This document shows, one piece after another, positions 41,431 to 49,549 of a stretch of 64,000 bases of DNA. The DNA lies in contig NZ_CP154858.1 in NCBI RefSeq assembly GCF_041153465.1, forward strand, positions 992,001-1,056,000, read 5' to 3'. A program made the translations under genes and the position numbers. This DNA is from Thermohahella caldifontis (GTDB taxonomy: Bacteria > Pseudomonadota > Gammaproteobacteria > Pseudomonadales > Oleiphilaceae). Position 1 is the first letter of the stretch. Every line of letters starts with the position of its first letter. The notes below the pieces were generated by a model that saw nothing but the letters and a program-made list of their open reading frames with translations, made no database searches and was not told where the DNA came from.

Positions 41431-42336
41431 TCAGGCAGATCGCGCCTGATGCCAGCTCATGGCATCCAGCACCGCATCGGCAAAGGCTTCCGGTGCATCT
41501 TCCTGAAGAAAATGAGCGGCCTTGACCTGCCTGTGAGGAAGCCCGCGCGCCCCCGGGATCCGCTCCTGAAGACGTTTATCGGCATGTTTGAATATGGGAT
41601 CATGAGTGCCAAAACAGGTCAATACGGGTTTCTGCCACCGCTCCAGCACTTTCCACGCCGCACGGTTCGCGGCCGTCGCCGGATTGTTGGGCGCCGTGGG
41701 GACCAGTTTGGGAAAGGCCCGCGCTCCGGCCATGGCCCTGCGCTCGGGGAACGGTGCATCATAGGCCTGCATCTCGGCGTCGGACAGGGATTTCAGACAG
41801 CCGGCATTGACAATCCGGCCGACCGGGAACCAGGGCGTGTACAACGCAAAGGCGCGCCACAGGTGAAAGGCCATGGGCACCCGGTCATCGCCAGTGGGCA
41901 GGAAGCCGTTGCCCACCACAACCCGGGCAAAGCGATGTTCGTTTTCCGCCGCCAGTCGCAGACCGATCAGAGAGCCCCAATCCTGACACACCAGCGTGAT
42001 GCCTTCCAGCGACAGCGCATCCAGAAACAGTTTCATCCACATGACGTGGCGGACGTAGCTGTATTCCGCCACATCCGTCAGCTTGTCGGATTTTCCGAAG
42101 CCGATGAGATCCGGTGCAATCACCCGATAACCGGCTGCCGCCACCCTGGGGATCATGTGACGATAGAGATAGGACCAGGTGGGTTCTCCATGCAGCATGA
42201 GCACCACTTCGCCATCCCGCGGACCTTCATCCACATAGTGCATGCGAAGACCATCCACCTCCGTGTAGTGAGGCGCGAACGGATAATCCGGCAGGTTTTC
42301 AAACTGACTGTCAGGGGTACGGTACACGCGGGTCAT
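41431..42336 (-). CDS. Haloalkane dehalogenase
   Basis: With ATG 42336 (AAGGAG 7 bases upstream) the product has 301 residues of the alpha/beta-hydrolase fold. HGEPTWSYLYRHM (49-61) forms the oxyanion hole. The nucleophile is Asp119 in VCQDWGS, with halide-binding Trp120. The catalytic His is in AAHFLQED near the C-terminus, and an Asp acid is likely in FGTHDP. These features place it in haloalkane dehalogenase subfamily I (DhlA/DhmA-like). The natural substrate cannot be told from sequence. It is divergent from an isochorismatase gene with 158 bp between them. Confidence 0.85.
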   Translation of the reverse strand: MTRVYRTPDSQFENLPDYPFAPHYTEVDGLRMHYVDEGPRDGEVVLMLHGEPTWSYLYRHMIPRVAAAGYRVIAPDLIGFGKSDKLTDVAEYSYVRHVMWMKLFLDALSLEGITLVCQDWGSLIGLRLAAENEHRFARVVVGNGFLPTGDDRVPMAFHLWRAFALYTPWFPVGRIVNAGCLKSLSDAEMQAYDAPFPERRAMAGARAFPKLVPTAPNNPATAANRAAWKVLERWQKPVLTCFGTHDPIFKHADKRLQERIPGARGLPHRQVKAAHFLQEDAPEAFADAVLDAMSWHQARSA

Positions 42337-42494
42337 GATGCTGCTCCTTTTTCCGGCGGATCGCGGGGTCGCCATATTGACACTGTAAACGTCCACTCTG
42401 CACGGATCGTTGCGCCAGATCAAGGCTGGCGGACTTTTGTCTATCCTGTTTGGCCGATGCTTTGCGGTATACTGTCCGAAAAAAGGAGCAACAC

Positions 42495-43040
42495 ATGATT
42501 CAACCGGAAAACGCAGCACTGGTTCTGATCGATATTCAGGGCAAACTGGCACAGTTGATGTTCGAGCGTGACAGACTGTTCACCCGCCTGCGCCAGCTCA
42601 TCGACGTGGCCAACCTGTTTGACATGCCGATTCTGTGGATGGAACAGCTGCCGGACAAACTCGGGCCGACGGTTCCGGACATCGCGGAGAAGCTTGACGG
42701 CCTGTCTCCCATGGCCAAGTCCACGTTCAGTTGCTTCCGTGATGCCGGTTTCAAGCGCGCCCTCGCACAGTCACGGCGCCGCCACCTGATTCTGGCCGGT
42801 ATCGAGAGTCACATCTGTGTGTATCAGTCCTGCCGGGATGCCCTGTCAGCAGGGTTTGAAGTCTCCATTGTCCAGGACGCCATCTCTTCCCGAACGGAAG
42901 CCAATTACCGTCTTGGTCTGGAGCGGATGGTCATGGCCGGAGCAGCTCCCGTGAGCGTCGAAATGCTGGCCTTTGACATGCAGCAGGTGGCGGAAGGGCC
43001 GCGTTTCAGGCAGATGATTCAGCTTTTCAGGGATGCATGA
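42495..43040 (+). CDS. Isochorismatase-family cysteine hydrolase (YcaC-like)
   Basis: The product has 181 residues. The triad is visible: Asp13 in VLIDIQGKLA, Lys75 in SPMAKSTFSCF and Cys108 in GIESHICVYQ. The fold matches YcaC-like hydrolases, whose substrates are mostly unknown amides. ATG 42495 has AAGGAG upstream. A possible -10 element TATACT lies at 42468-42473. The gene is followed with no gap by the hexose-6-phosphate epimerase gene, so both are probably in one operon. Confidence 0.85.
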   Translation: MIQPENAALVLIDIQGKLAQLMFERDRLFTRLRQLIDVANLFDMPILWMEQLPDKLGPTVPDIAEKLDGLSPMAKSTFSCFRDAGFKRALAQSRRRHLILAGIESHICVYQSCRDALSAGFEVSIVQDAISSRTEANYRLGLERMVMAGAAPVSVEMLAFDMQQVAEGPRFRQMIQLFRDA

Positions 43041-43988
43041 ATGGCAGACCATCTGAACTCGGGTTTTGACCGCCTCAGCGCCATGAGCCGGCGCTGGCGT
43101 ACCGTCCGGCTGGAACACCTGGGCGAGCTGCCGGTCCTGCATATCCGGCGTGGCAAGCATGAGTGCTGGGTCAGTCTTCAGGGGGCGCAGGTTCTTGGCG
43201 CACTGCTTGACGGAAAGCCTGCCGTCTGGGCCAACCCGGCGGCAGAATTCAAGGCCGGCCAGGCCATTCGTTCGGGCATCCCGCTGTGCTGGCCCTGGTT
43301 CGGTGATCTGAACCGAAACCCGCAGGCAGTCCGCGGGCAGTACAGCCTGCCCCAGCCGGCACACGGATTCGCCCGCACCCTGCCCTTTGCACTGACCGAT
43401 GTGGTGGAACACGCCCACGTGACCGAGGTGGAGTTTTCCCTGAGGCACCGCATCGGCAACCAGAGCCTGATGCTGGCGGTGCAGGTGCGTCTGGGCAACA
43501 TGCTCGAAGTCACTCTGAGCACCTACAACGGCAGCGAGGCGCCATTCGCGCTCAGCACTGCGCTGCATACCTATCTCCCGGTCACTGATATTGAACAGGC
43601 GAGGATCCATGGCCTGGGGGATCGCAAGGCCTGGGATGCCTGTCGCGACTGGCAGCCGGGCACGCTGGACGACCCGCTGGTGATCCGGGCAGAAACCGAT
43701 TGGGTATGCCCCAATGCACCGGAAACCGTGACCCTGATCGATCCGCAGGGCGAGTCCGCCATCAAGGTGAACATCCGTGCCGATCTCAATGGCGAACCCC
43801 GGCCGCATGCGCTGGTGATCTGGAATCCGTGGACTGACAAGGCCCGCAGGCTGGGACAGTTCCGCGATGAGGATTACCGTCACATGCTGTGTCTGGAAGC
43901 CGCATTGGCGGCCGAGAACTGTGTCACACTGGGCCCGGGTGAGCAGCTGAATCTGACTACCGCAATTGAAAATCTGATCTACACTTGA
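43041..43988 (+). CDS. D-hexose-6-phosphate mutarotase (YeaD-like)
   Basis: The product has 315 residues with an aldose 1-epimerase fold. RSGIPLCWPWFG, QPAHGFARTLPF (catalytic His), LHTYLPVTDI (second His) and CLEAALAAENC (catalytic Glu region) match the glucose-6-phosphate 1-epimerase branch, which interconverts alpha and beta anomers of sugar phosphates. It starts directly after the isochorismatase stop (TGA-ATG), implying translational coupling. An HDOD gene follows after 39 bp. It is not part of a sugar operon here. Confidence 0.85.
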   Translation: MADHLNSGFDRLSAMSRRWRTVRLEHLGELPVLHIRRGKHECWVSLQGAQVLGALLDGKPAVWANPAAEFKAGQAIRSGIPLCWPWFGDLNRNPQAVRGQYSLPQPAHGFARTLPFALTDVVEHAHVTEVEFSLRHRIGNQSLMLAVQVRLGNMLEVTLSTYNGSEAPFALSTALHTYLPVTDIEQARIHGLGDRKAWDACRDWQPGTLDDPLVIRAETDWVCPNAPETVTLIDPQGESAIKVNIRADLNGEPRPHALVIWNPWTDKARRLGQFRDEDYRHMLCLEAALAAENCVTLGPGEQLNLTTAIENLIYT

Positions 43989-44027
43989 TGCAGGTTCAGA
44001 TACTTTTTTCAATTGCGGAGCACCAGC

Positions 44028-44870
44028 GTGACCTCAGCACACAGTAATCCCGTTGCAGCAGAAATCGATCGTCGCATTCAGACCGGCAACCTGGATGTCC
44101 CCATGTTGCCGGAAGTGGTACACCGGGTCATTCAGATCACTTCGGATCCCGACTCGAGCGCTGCGGATCTGGTCAGAGTGATTCAGGGGGATCAGGCGCT
44201 GGCAGCACGGGTCATGCGGATTGCCAACTCGGCCGCCTACTCGCCCAGCGCCTCCATTGTGTCCCTGCAACAGGCCATCGCGCGGCTGGGCATGCTGGTG
44301 GTCCGGGACATCGCCGTGGCCGCCTCGCTCAACGCACGACTGTTCAACGCACCCGGTTACGAGCAGGCCATCCAGGAAATCTGGCAACATGCCGTGGCCA
44401 CCGCACTCTGGGCGAAGGAAGTGGCCCGCCAGTCACGCCGCAATGTCGAGGCGGCCTTTCTCTGCGGACTTCTGCACTCGGTGGGCCGGCCGATCGTGAT
44501 TCAGGAAATGCTGGACGTGGGGCGACAACAGAAACTGCCACTGACACAGGACATCGTGATGGCCATTGCCGACGAGCTCAATCTCGAGGCCGCCGCCCTG
44601 GCACTGGAAAAATGGGAAATGCCGTCACTGGTCCGCAACGCCATCGTGCATCAGGAGTCCTGGCAGGATGCTGGCGCGGCACAGGACCAGGCCATGATCA
44701 TCAACGCTGCCCGCGCCTTTGCCTGTCATACCCTCTGGGGCAGTCCGGATGCCGATGCGCTGAAAGAAAAGGAGGTGCTGGCGGACCTGAACCTGTACCC
44801 GGATGAGGTGGACGAGTTGCTTGAAAAGAACGATCTGGTCAAGTCCGGGATGGAGGCCATGCAGTCATGA
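44028..44870 (+). CDS. HDOD-domain signalling protein
   Basis: I set the start at GTG 44028 with GGAG 7 bases upstream, giving 280 residues; a TTG at 44013 is also open. An HDOD domain fills about residues 15-215 (LPEVVHRVIQITSDPDSSAADLVRVI, HAVATALWAKEV, LCGLLHSVGRP). HDOD proteins are HD-like but lack the metal ligands and act as scaffolds in motility, cell-cycle and c-di-GMP signalling. The C-terminus is short and acidic. It overlaps sthA by 4 bp, so the two are translationally coupled, an unusual link between a signalling scaffold and redox balance. Confidence 0.85.
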   Translation: MTSAHSNPVAAEIDRRIQTGNLDVPMLPEVVHRVIQITSDPDSSAADLVRVIQGDQALAARVMRIANSAAYSPSASIVSLQQAIARLGMLVVRDIAVAASLNARLFNAPGYEQAIQEIWQHAVATALWAKEVARQSRRNVEAAFLCGLLHSVGRPIVIQEMLDVGRQQKLPLTQDIVMAIADELNLEAAALALEKWEMPSLVRNAIVHQESWQDAGAAQDQAMIINAARAFACHTLWGSPDADALKEKEVLADLNLYPDEVDELLEKNDLVKSGMEAMQS

Positions 44871-46252
44871 AGCACTATGATGTCGTGGTCATCGGCAGCG
44901 GGCCGGCCGGGCAGAAGGCGGCCATTCAGGCAGCCAAGGCGGGTCAGAAGGTGGCGCTGGTGGAACGTGACAAGATGCTGGGAGGCGCCTGCGTCCACCG
45001 GGGGACCATACCGAGCAAGACGCTTCGTGAAAATGCCCAGCGCATCCGCAACCTGCGCAAGAATGCGGCCCTGTTCAACTGGGAGCTGTCCGAAGATACG
45101 GAGATGACCACCCTGATCACCCGGCTGGATCAGGTTCTGCATGCCCACGATCATTACATGCGGGAACAGATTGAGCGCAACGGCATTGAGGTCATCCACG
45201 GCCGCGCCCGTTTTGTGACAGCCACCGAACTGGACATCGTCAAGGTTCGTGGCGAGCCGGAACGCCTCAGCGCAACCCATACGGTCATCGCAACCGGCTC
45301 CATTCCCAGGCATCCGCCGGACATTCCCATTGACCACGAGAACATTTTCGACAGCGATTCCATTCTCTCCATGCTCTACCTGCCCAAGAGTCTCATTGTC
45401 CTGGGTGGCGGGGTCATTGCCTCCGAATATGCCTCCATCTTTCAGGCTCTGGGTGTCAAGGTCACCATGATTGACAAGTACCCGAAGCCACTGGGTTTCC
45501 TGGATCAGGATCTGAGCGCGGCGTTCGTCACTACACTGGAAAGCATGGGCGGCACCTGGCTGGGCGAGACCGTCGTCAAATCCGTGGTTTACGACGGCAT
45601 CAGCGAGGTGATTGTCACCTGCGAGGATGGCCTCAAGGTACGTGGCCAGAAGCTGCTCTGTGCCGCCGGCCGCATTGCCAATATCAAGGATCTGCAGATT
45701 GAAAATGCCGGACTCAGCCTGAACGAGCGTGGCCTGATCTCCGTCAACGAGCATTTGCAGACGGCCGTCCCCAACATTTACGCCGCCGGGGATATCATTG
45801 GCCCTCCCGCCCTGGCGTCCACCTCCATGGAACAGGGACGGCGCGCGTCTCTGAATGCGCTGGGCATGAGCACTCTGGGACTGCCCAACACGATTCCGTT
45901 CGGCATTTATGGTGTTCCGGAACTCGCCAGCGTGGGTCTGACCGAGAAGCAGGCGAGAGAGAAACACGGCGATATCCTGATTGGCCGCGCGCCTTTCTCG
46001 GAAATTGCCCGGGGACACATCAGCGGCAATGAAGACGGGATGCTCAAGCTGGTCTGTGACGGCAAGGGGGAGCACATCCTCGGCGTTCACATCATCGGTG
46101 AAAACGCCACCGAACTGGTCCATCTGGGTCAGTTGGCCATGACGGCAGGCATGACGGTGGACAGTTTCCTGGACAACATTTTCAACTTCCCGACGCTGGC
46201 TGAAGCCTACCGGGTCGCGGCGTTTGACGTCATCTCAAAACGCCCAGCCTGA
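44867..46252 (+). CDS. sthA: Soluble pyridine nucleotide transhydrogenase
   Basis: The product is a 461-residue flavoprotein of the disulfide reductase family. GSGPAGQKAAIQAAKAG (10-26) binds FAD, and LGGGVIASEYASIFQALG binds NAD(P). The redox site reads GGACVHRGTIPSK, with one Cys in place of the CxxxxC pair; that is the transhydrogenase mark, as in E. coli GGGCTHWGTIPSK. It converts NADPH and NAD to NADP and NADH. It overlaps the HDOD gene by 4 bp and the convergent tag gene by 23 bp. Confidence 0.94.
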   Translation: MKHYDVVVIGSGPAGQKAAIQAAKAGQKVALVERDKMLGGACVHRGTIPSKTLRENAQRIRNLRKNAALFNWELSEDTEMTTLITRLDQVLHAHDHYMREQIERNGIEVIHGRARFVTATELDIVKVRGEPERLSATHTVIATGSIPRHPPDIPIDHENIFDSDSILSMLYLPKSLIVLGGGVIASEYASIFQALGVKVTMIDKYPKPLGFLDQDLSAAFVTTLESMGGTWLGETVVKSVVYDGISEVIVTCEDGLKVRGQKLLCAAGRIANIKDLQIENAGLSLNERGLISVNEHLQTAVPNIYAAGDIIGPPALASTSMEQGRRASLNALGMSTLGLPNTIPFGIYGVPELASVGLTEKQAREKHGDILIGRAPFSEIARGHISGNEDGMLKLVCDGKGEHILGVHIIGENATELVHLGQLAMTAGMTVDSFLDNIFNFPTLAEAYRVAAFDVISKRPA

Positions 46253-46826
46253 GCGCATCGTCCACACAGGCCGTATGGGCAGGACAGGTGACCAGATGGT
46301 CATTGACCATGCCCACGGCCTGCATGAAGGCATAGCAGATCGTCGGCCCCACAAAACTGAAACCCGCCTTTTTCAATGCCTTCGACATGGCCTCGCTGGC
46401 CGGGGTGGAGGTGGGCACTTCACTCTGAGCCCGCCAGTGGTTGACCTGAACCCGCCCGTCCACAAACTGCCAGAGAAACGTACCGAGTGACTCACCCGTT
46501 TCCTGCAGGGCCAGCCAGGCTCTGGCATTGCCGATCACGGACCTGACCTTCAGGCGGTTGCGCACGATGCCCGGATGCTGCATCAGGCGCTCCACGTCAT
46601 CCTCGTTCATCCGGGCAAGCCGGACGGCATCAAACCCGCAATAGGCTTCCCGATAGGCCGGTATCTTCCTGAGAATGGTGATCCAGGACAGGCCCGCCTG
46701 CTGGCCGTCCAGACACAGCTTCTCGAACAGTTCCTGATCGTCCACTACCGGCCGTCCCCACTGGGTATCGTGATAGGCCACGTACAGCGGATCGGTGCCA
46801 CACCATTCACATCGCTTGTCGGTCAT
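46230..46826 (-). CDS. tag: DNA-3-methyladenine glycosylase I
   Basis: I set the start at ATG 46826 with GAGGGA upstream, giving 198 residues. RCEWCGTDPLYVAYHDTQWG (about 5-24) includes the zinc Cys and His ligands, and MVNDHLVTCPAH near residue 172-183 supplies the others. GLSWITILRKIPAYREAY and SFVGPTICYAFMQA are family signatures. The enzyme removes 3-methyladenine from alkylated DNA. The 3' end overlaps the convergent sthA by 23 bp. Confidence 0.94.
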   Translation of the reverse strand: MTDKRCEWCGTDPLYVAYHDTQWGRPVVDDQELFEKLCLDGQQAGLSWITILRKIPAYREAYCGFDAVRLARMNEDDVERLMQHPGIVRNRLKVRSVIGNARAWLALQETGESLGTFLWQFVDGRVQVNHWRAQSEVPTSTPASEAMSKALKKAGFSFVGPTICYAFMQAVGMVNDHLVTCPAHTACVDDALRLGVLR

Positions 46827-46871
46827 TCGTCCCTCTTCTACACTCATCTCAGACAGACCCGGAATTCACGG

Positions 46872-47350
46872 ATGATCATTCTCAAGCTCACATTGTACCT
46901 GCTGCTCATCAACGGCATCCCGGTGGTGGCCAGCCGGTTGCTCGGCAAGCGTTTCAGCATGGCGCTGGACCTGGGGCTCAGCCTGCCGGATGGCCGTCGG
47001 TTGCTGGGTGAGAGCAAGACCTGGCGAGGTCTCATTCTGGCCACACTCGCTGCTGCACTGGTCGCCCCCGCGGTTGGCCTGAGCCTGATGCAAGGCGCAG
47101 CATTCGGGTTGGCCAGCCTTCTGGGTGATGCGATGACCTCTTTCCTCAAACGTCGTCTGGCCATGCCGCCCCATGCCCACGCTCCGGTTCTGGATCAGAC
47201 GCTCGAGGTCATCCTGCCCCTCTGGTGGCTGCACGAACCCTTGGGCATCGGCCTGCATGACGGCCTGGCCGTCTGGGCTCTGTTTCTCGGCTGCCACATT
47301 ATCCTCTCCCCCTGCTCTACCGGCTGGGCGTGCGGCTAGTGCCCTGGTAG
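46872..47350 (+). CDS. CDP-archaeol synthase-like (CarS/DUF46) membrane protein, frameshifted at the C-terminus
   Basis: The product has about 160 residues with four or five membrane helices and the loops GRRLLGESKTWRG and GDAMTSFLKRRL of the CarS/DUF46 family, which is related to CDP-diacylglycerol synthases. The archaeal enzyme joins CTP to an unsaturated glycerol diether; the substrate of bacterial members is unknown. The frame as given ends at 47339 with an odd tail (SPCSTGWACG). Adding one C to the CCCCC run at 47308-47312 gives SPLLYRLGVRLVPW, which fits the family, and a stop at 47348-47350. Coordinates cover the restored gene. The start ATG 46872 has a weak ribosome-binding site. Confidence 0.75.
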
Positions 47351-47353
47351 GGC

Positions 47354-48346
47354 TCATGGCGGCATCCCGCTGCGCAACTCATGAATCACGATTTCCGGCG
47401 GACAGAACAGGCGCACGTCCAGCACGGACATGCCCGTGCCGCGCGAGGTATACCCTTCCAGTCCACCCCAGCGCCAATGGCCACTGGCCAGTTTTCTCGG
47501 GCAACGTGATTCGGTGATGATGGGCACCCCGCCCGGCAGACAGATCTGCCCGCCATGGGTATGCCCGCACAGCATGACATCCACGCCCACATGGGCAGCC
47601 TGCTGATACAGTTCGGGCGTATGTGACAGCAGTATGCAAAAGTGTTCACTGTCGGCCTGAGCAAAGGCATGACGAATGTCTGCCGTTTCAAAATAATGGC
47701 CGTCATCCACACCGGCTAGTGCCAGATGGCCGTTACCCAGTGTCAGTGTAACGGCTTCGTTCATCAGCACCGTGACACCCATCGATTCCAGAGCCCAGCC
47801 CAGCACCAGCGGATCATGATTTCCCAGCACGGCCACCACCGGACCCCGGAGGGCACTTACCAGCCGTTTCATCCCCGCTGCCGCCGCCTCCCAGGGCCCC
47901 GAGGTGCGGGCCCGGTAGTCACCGGTCAGCACGACCGCATCGTACTCCAGTGTGCGGATCATGCCGATGACCGCATCCAGGTTGGCTTCGGACATGTCGG
48001 CATGGATATCCGTCAGATGCAGGATCCGCACACCGTCCAGTGCAGGGGATATCTTGCGATGGTAAACCGGGTGAAAGACCACTTCCGGCCGGCAGCCCTG
48101 ATTGCGGCCCACCTGATAGAGGCCCGAAACACGAAGGATGAAGCGCAAGAGCCGGGGCAGATTCACCAGTTGCTCGACATGAAACCAGGGCAAATCGAAG
48201 CCTTCCAGCATGCCCGCTGCGGCCTGTTCCCGTGCCAGACGCCTGACCACGGTCTGCCAGCCCATGCGCGGGGCATAGCGCTCCAGCAACACATCATGGT
48301 CCTGGCTGATATCCAGCAAACCTGTGGCTCCCGGCATTCCGGTCAT
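47354..48346 (-). CDS. Metallophosphoesterase
   Basis: The product has 330 residues. The metal-binding motifs are complete and in order: LHLTDIHAD (D-x-H), LTGDYRAR (G-D), VLGNHDP (G-N-H-D), SHTPE and CGHTHGGQ. It resembles the YkoQ/YaeI group, some of which hydrolyse UDP-linked lipids or phospholipids. Residues 1-95 are an extra N-terminal part with an amphipathic or membrane-near helix (LPWFHVEQLVNLPRLLRFIL). The ribosome-binding site is poor. It converges with the CarS-like gene. Confidence 0.85.
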   Translation of the reverse strand: MTGMPGATGLLDISQDHDVLLERYAPRMGWQTVVRRLAREQAAAGMLEGFDLPWFHVEQLVNLPRLLRFILRVSGLYQVGRNQGCRPEVVFHPVYHRKISPALDGVRILHLTDIHADMSEANLDAVIGMIRTLEYDAVVLTGDYRARTSGPWEAAAAGMKRLVSALRGPVVAVLGNHDPLVLGWALESMGVTVLMNEAVTLTLGNGHLALAGVDDGHYFETADIRHAFAQADSEHFCILLSHTPELYQQAAHVGVDVMLCGHTHGGQICLPGGVPIITESRCPRKLASGHWRWGGLEGYTSRGTGMSVLDVRLFCPPEIVIHELRSGMPP

Positions 48347-48433
48347 CTTTTCAGCCGCCTCTTGGCTATCCCATCCGTCTCGGTTACTCTAGCCTAGCCT
48401 ATAAGTTCAATGCACAGGGAGCAAACAATAACA

Positions 48434-49477
48434 ATGAAAATTCTCGTAACGGGAGCCAACGGTCATATCGGCGCCCACGTGGTCAGACAGCTGCTGGACG
48501 AAGGTCATGCGGTTCGCGCCTTCGTGCGCCCCCGTGCGGATGTGCGGGCACTGGAAGGACTGGATCTGGAATACGCCCGGGGCGATGTCATGGATGCAGA
48601 AGCCGTTCATCAGGCTGCGGAAGGCTGCGATGCCATCATCCATCTCGCGGCGGTTTACAAGACCATTGCCGAAACGGCGGAAGAAATTGTGGAACCGGCC
48701 GTCCGCGGCGCCGAGAATGTTTTCAGAGCCGCCCATGCTCACGGCATCGGGCGTGTCGTGTATACCAGCTCGGTGGCATCCATCGGCTTTTCCTGGTCGC
48801 CGGATGAGCTGCGCACCGCCGATGACTGGAACACGGATGCCAAAAACCCCTACTATCTGGCCAAGACGCTGAGCGAGCAGAAAGCCCAGGCGCTGGCGCA
48901 GGAACTGGGTATCCACCTGGTGGTGATCTGCCCGGCGATTGTCATCGGCCCGCTGGACTACCGCATCACCCCCTCCAACCAGTTGGTCAAGGACTGGCTC
49001 AATGGCAAGGGACAGACTTATCCGGGCGGCCTCAATCTGGTGGACGTGGAGGATGTGGCCCGAGCCCACGTCAATGCGTTGACACGAGGCGAGTCCGGGC
49101 GACGCTATATCGTGGGTTCGGACAATCTGCCGGTGAAGGAGATCGGCCGGATACTGGAGCGGCTGACCGGCATCCGGCCGCTGCACTTGCCGTTTGGTCG
49201 CAGCACCATGCTGTTCACGGCCCGCGTGACGGAAACCCTGTGCCGGATCATCGGCATGACCCCGCCGTTCACCTACGATCTGGTCTATGAAGTGGCCGGA
49301 CGCTATGCCTATTACGACATCAGCGAAACCTGCAAGGTACTCGAAATCCGTCCGCGGCCTTCGGAGCAGGCCCTGGCACGTGCCGTGCGCTGGCTGGCCG
49401 AACAGGGCCATCTGAAACCCTCCGTGGCCCGCCGCGTCTCCGAAATGCTGGCCAGCACACCGCACCTTTCCACCTGA
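48434..49477 (+). CDS. NAD(P)-dependent sugar epimerase/dihydroflavonol reductase-like SDR
   Basis: The product has 347 residues of the extended short-chain dehydrogenase type. VTGANGHIGAHVV (5-17) binds the cofactor. Catalytic Ser-Tyr-Lys is visible as TSSVASIG and YYLAKTLSE. The sequence pattern resembles HpnA-type hopanoid-associated epimerases, but no hopanoid genes are present. The start ATG 48434 has GGGAG about 12 bases upstream, a long spacing. An intrinsic-terminator-like hairpin separates it from arsM, so co-transcription is uncertain. The substrate is unknown. Confidence 0.8.
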   Translation: MKILVTGANGHIGAHVVRQLLDEGHAVRAFVRPRADVRALEGLDLEYARGDVMDAEAVHQAAEGCDAIIHLAAVYKTIAETAEEIVEPAVRGAENVFRAAHAHGIGRVVYTSSVASIGFSWSPDELRTADDWNTDAKNPYYLAKTLSEQKAQALAQELGIHLVVICPAIVIGPLDYRITPSNQLVKDWLNGKGQTYPGGLNLVDVEDVARAHVNALTRGESGRRYIVGSDNLPVKEIGRILERLTGIRPLHLPFGRSTMLFTARVTETLCRIIGMTPPFTYDLVYEVAGRYAYYDISETCKVLEIRPRPSEQALARAVRWLAEQGHLKPSVARRVSEMLASTPHLST

Positions 49478-49491
49478 GCATCCGGAACTTT

Positions 49492-49536
49492 CTGCAGGTC
49501 GGCCGGTCTGATCCGGCATACCTGCAGCCATCGTTT
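49492..49536 (+). terminator. Hairpin with T run between the SDR gene and arsM
   Basis: CTGCAGGT (49492-49499) pairs with ACCTGCAG (49520-49527), with an inner GCCGG/CCGGC stem. A run of five Ts follows at 49532-49536. It lies only about 14 bp before the arsM start, so it may work as an attenuator as well as a terminator. Confidence 0.55.
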
Positions 49537-49549
49537 TTCAGGAGAGACC

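Noticed and set aside
32833..42478. Identical 13-mer GGTATACTGTCCG at 32833 and 42466
   Set aside because: Both lie upstream of small hydrolase genes, but many 13-mer pairs are expected by chance in 64 kb. The common part is mostly the -10-like TATACT, and no matching -35 elements are present.
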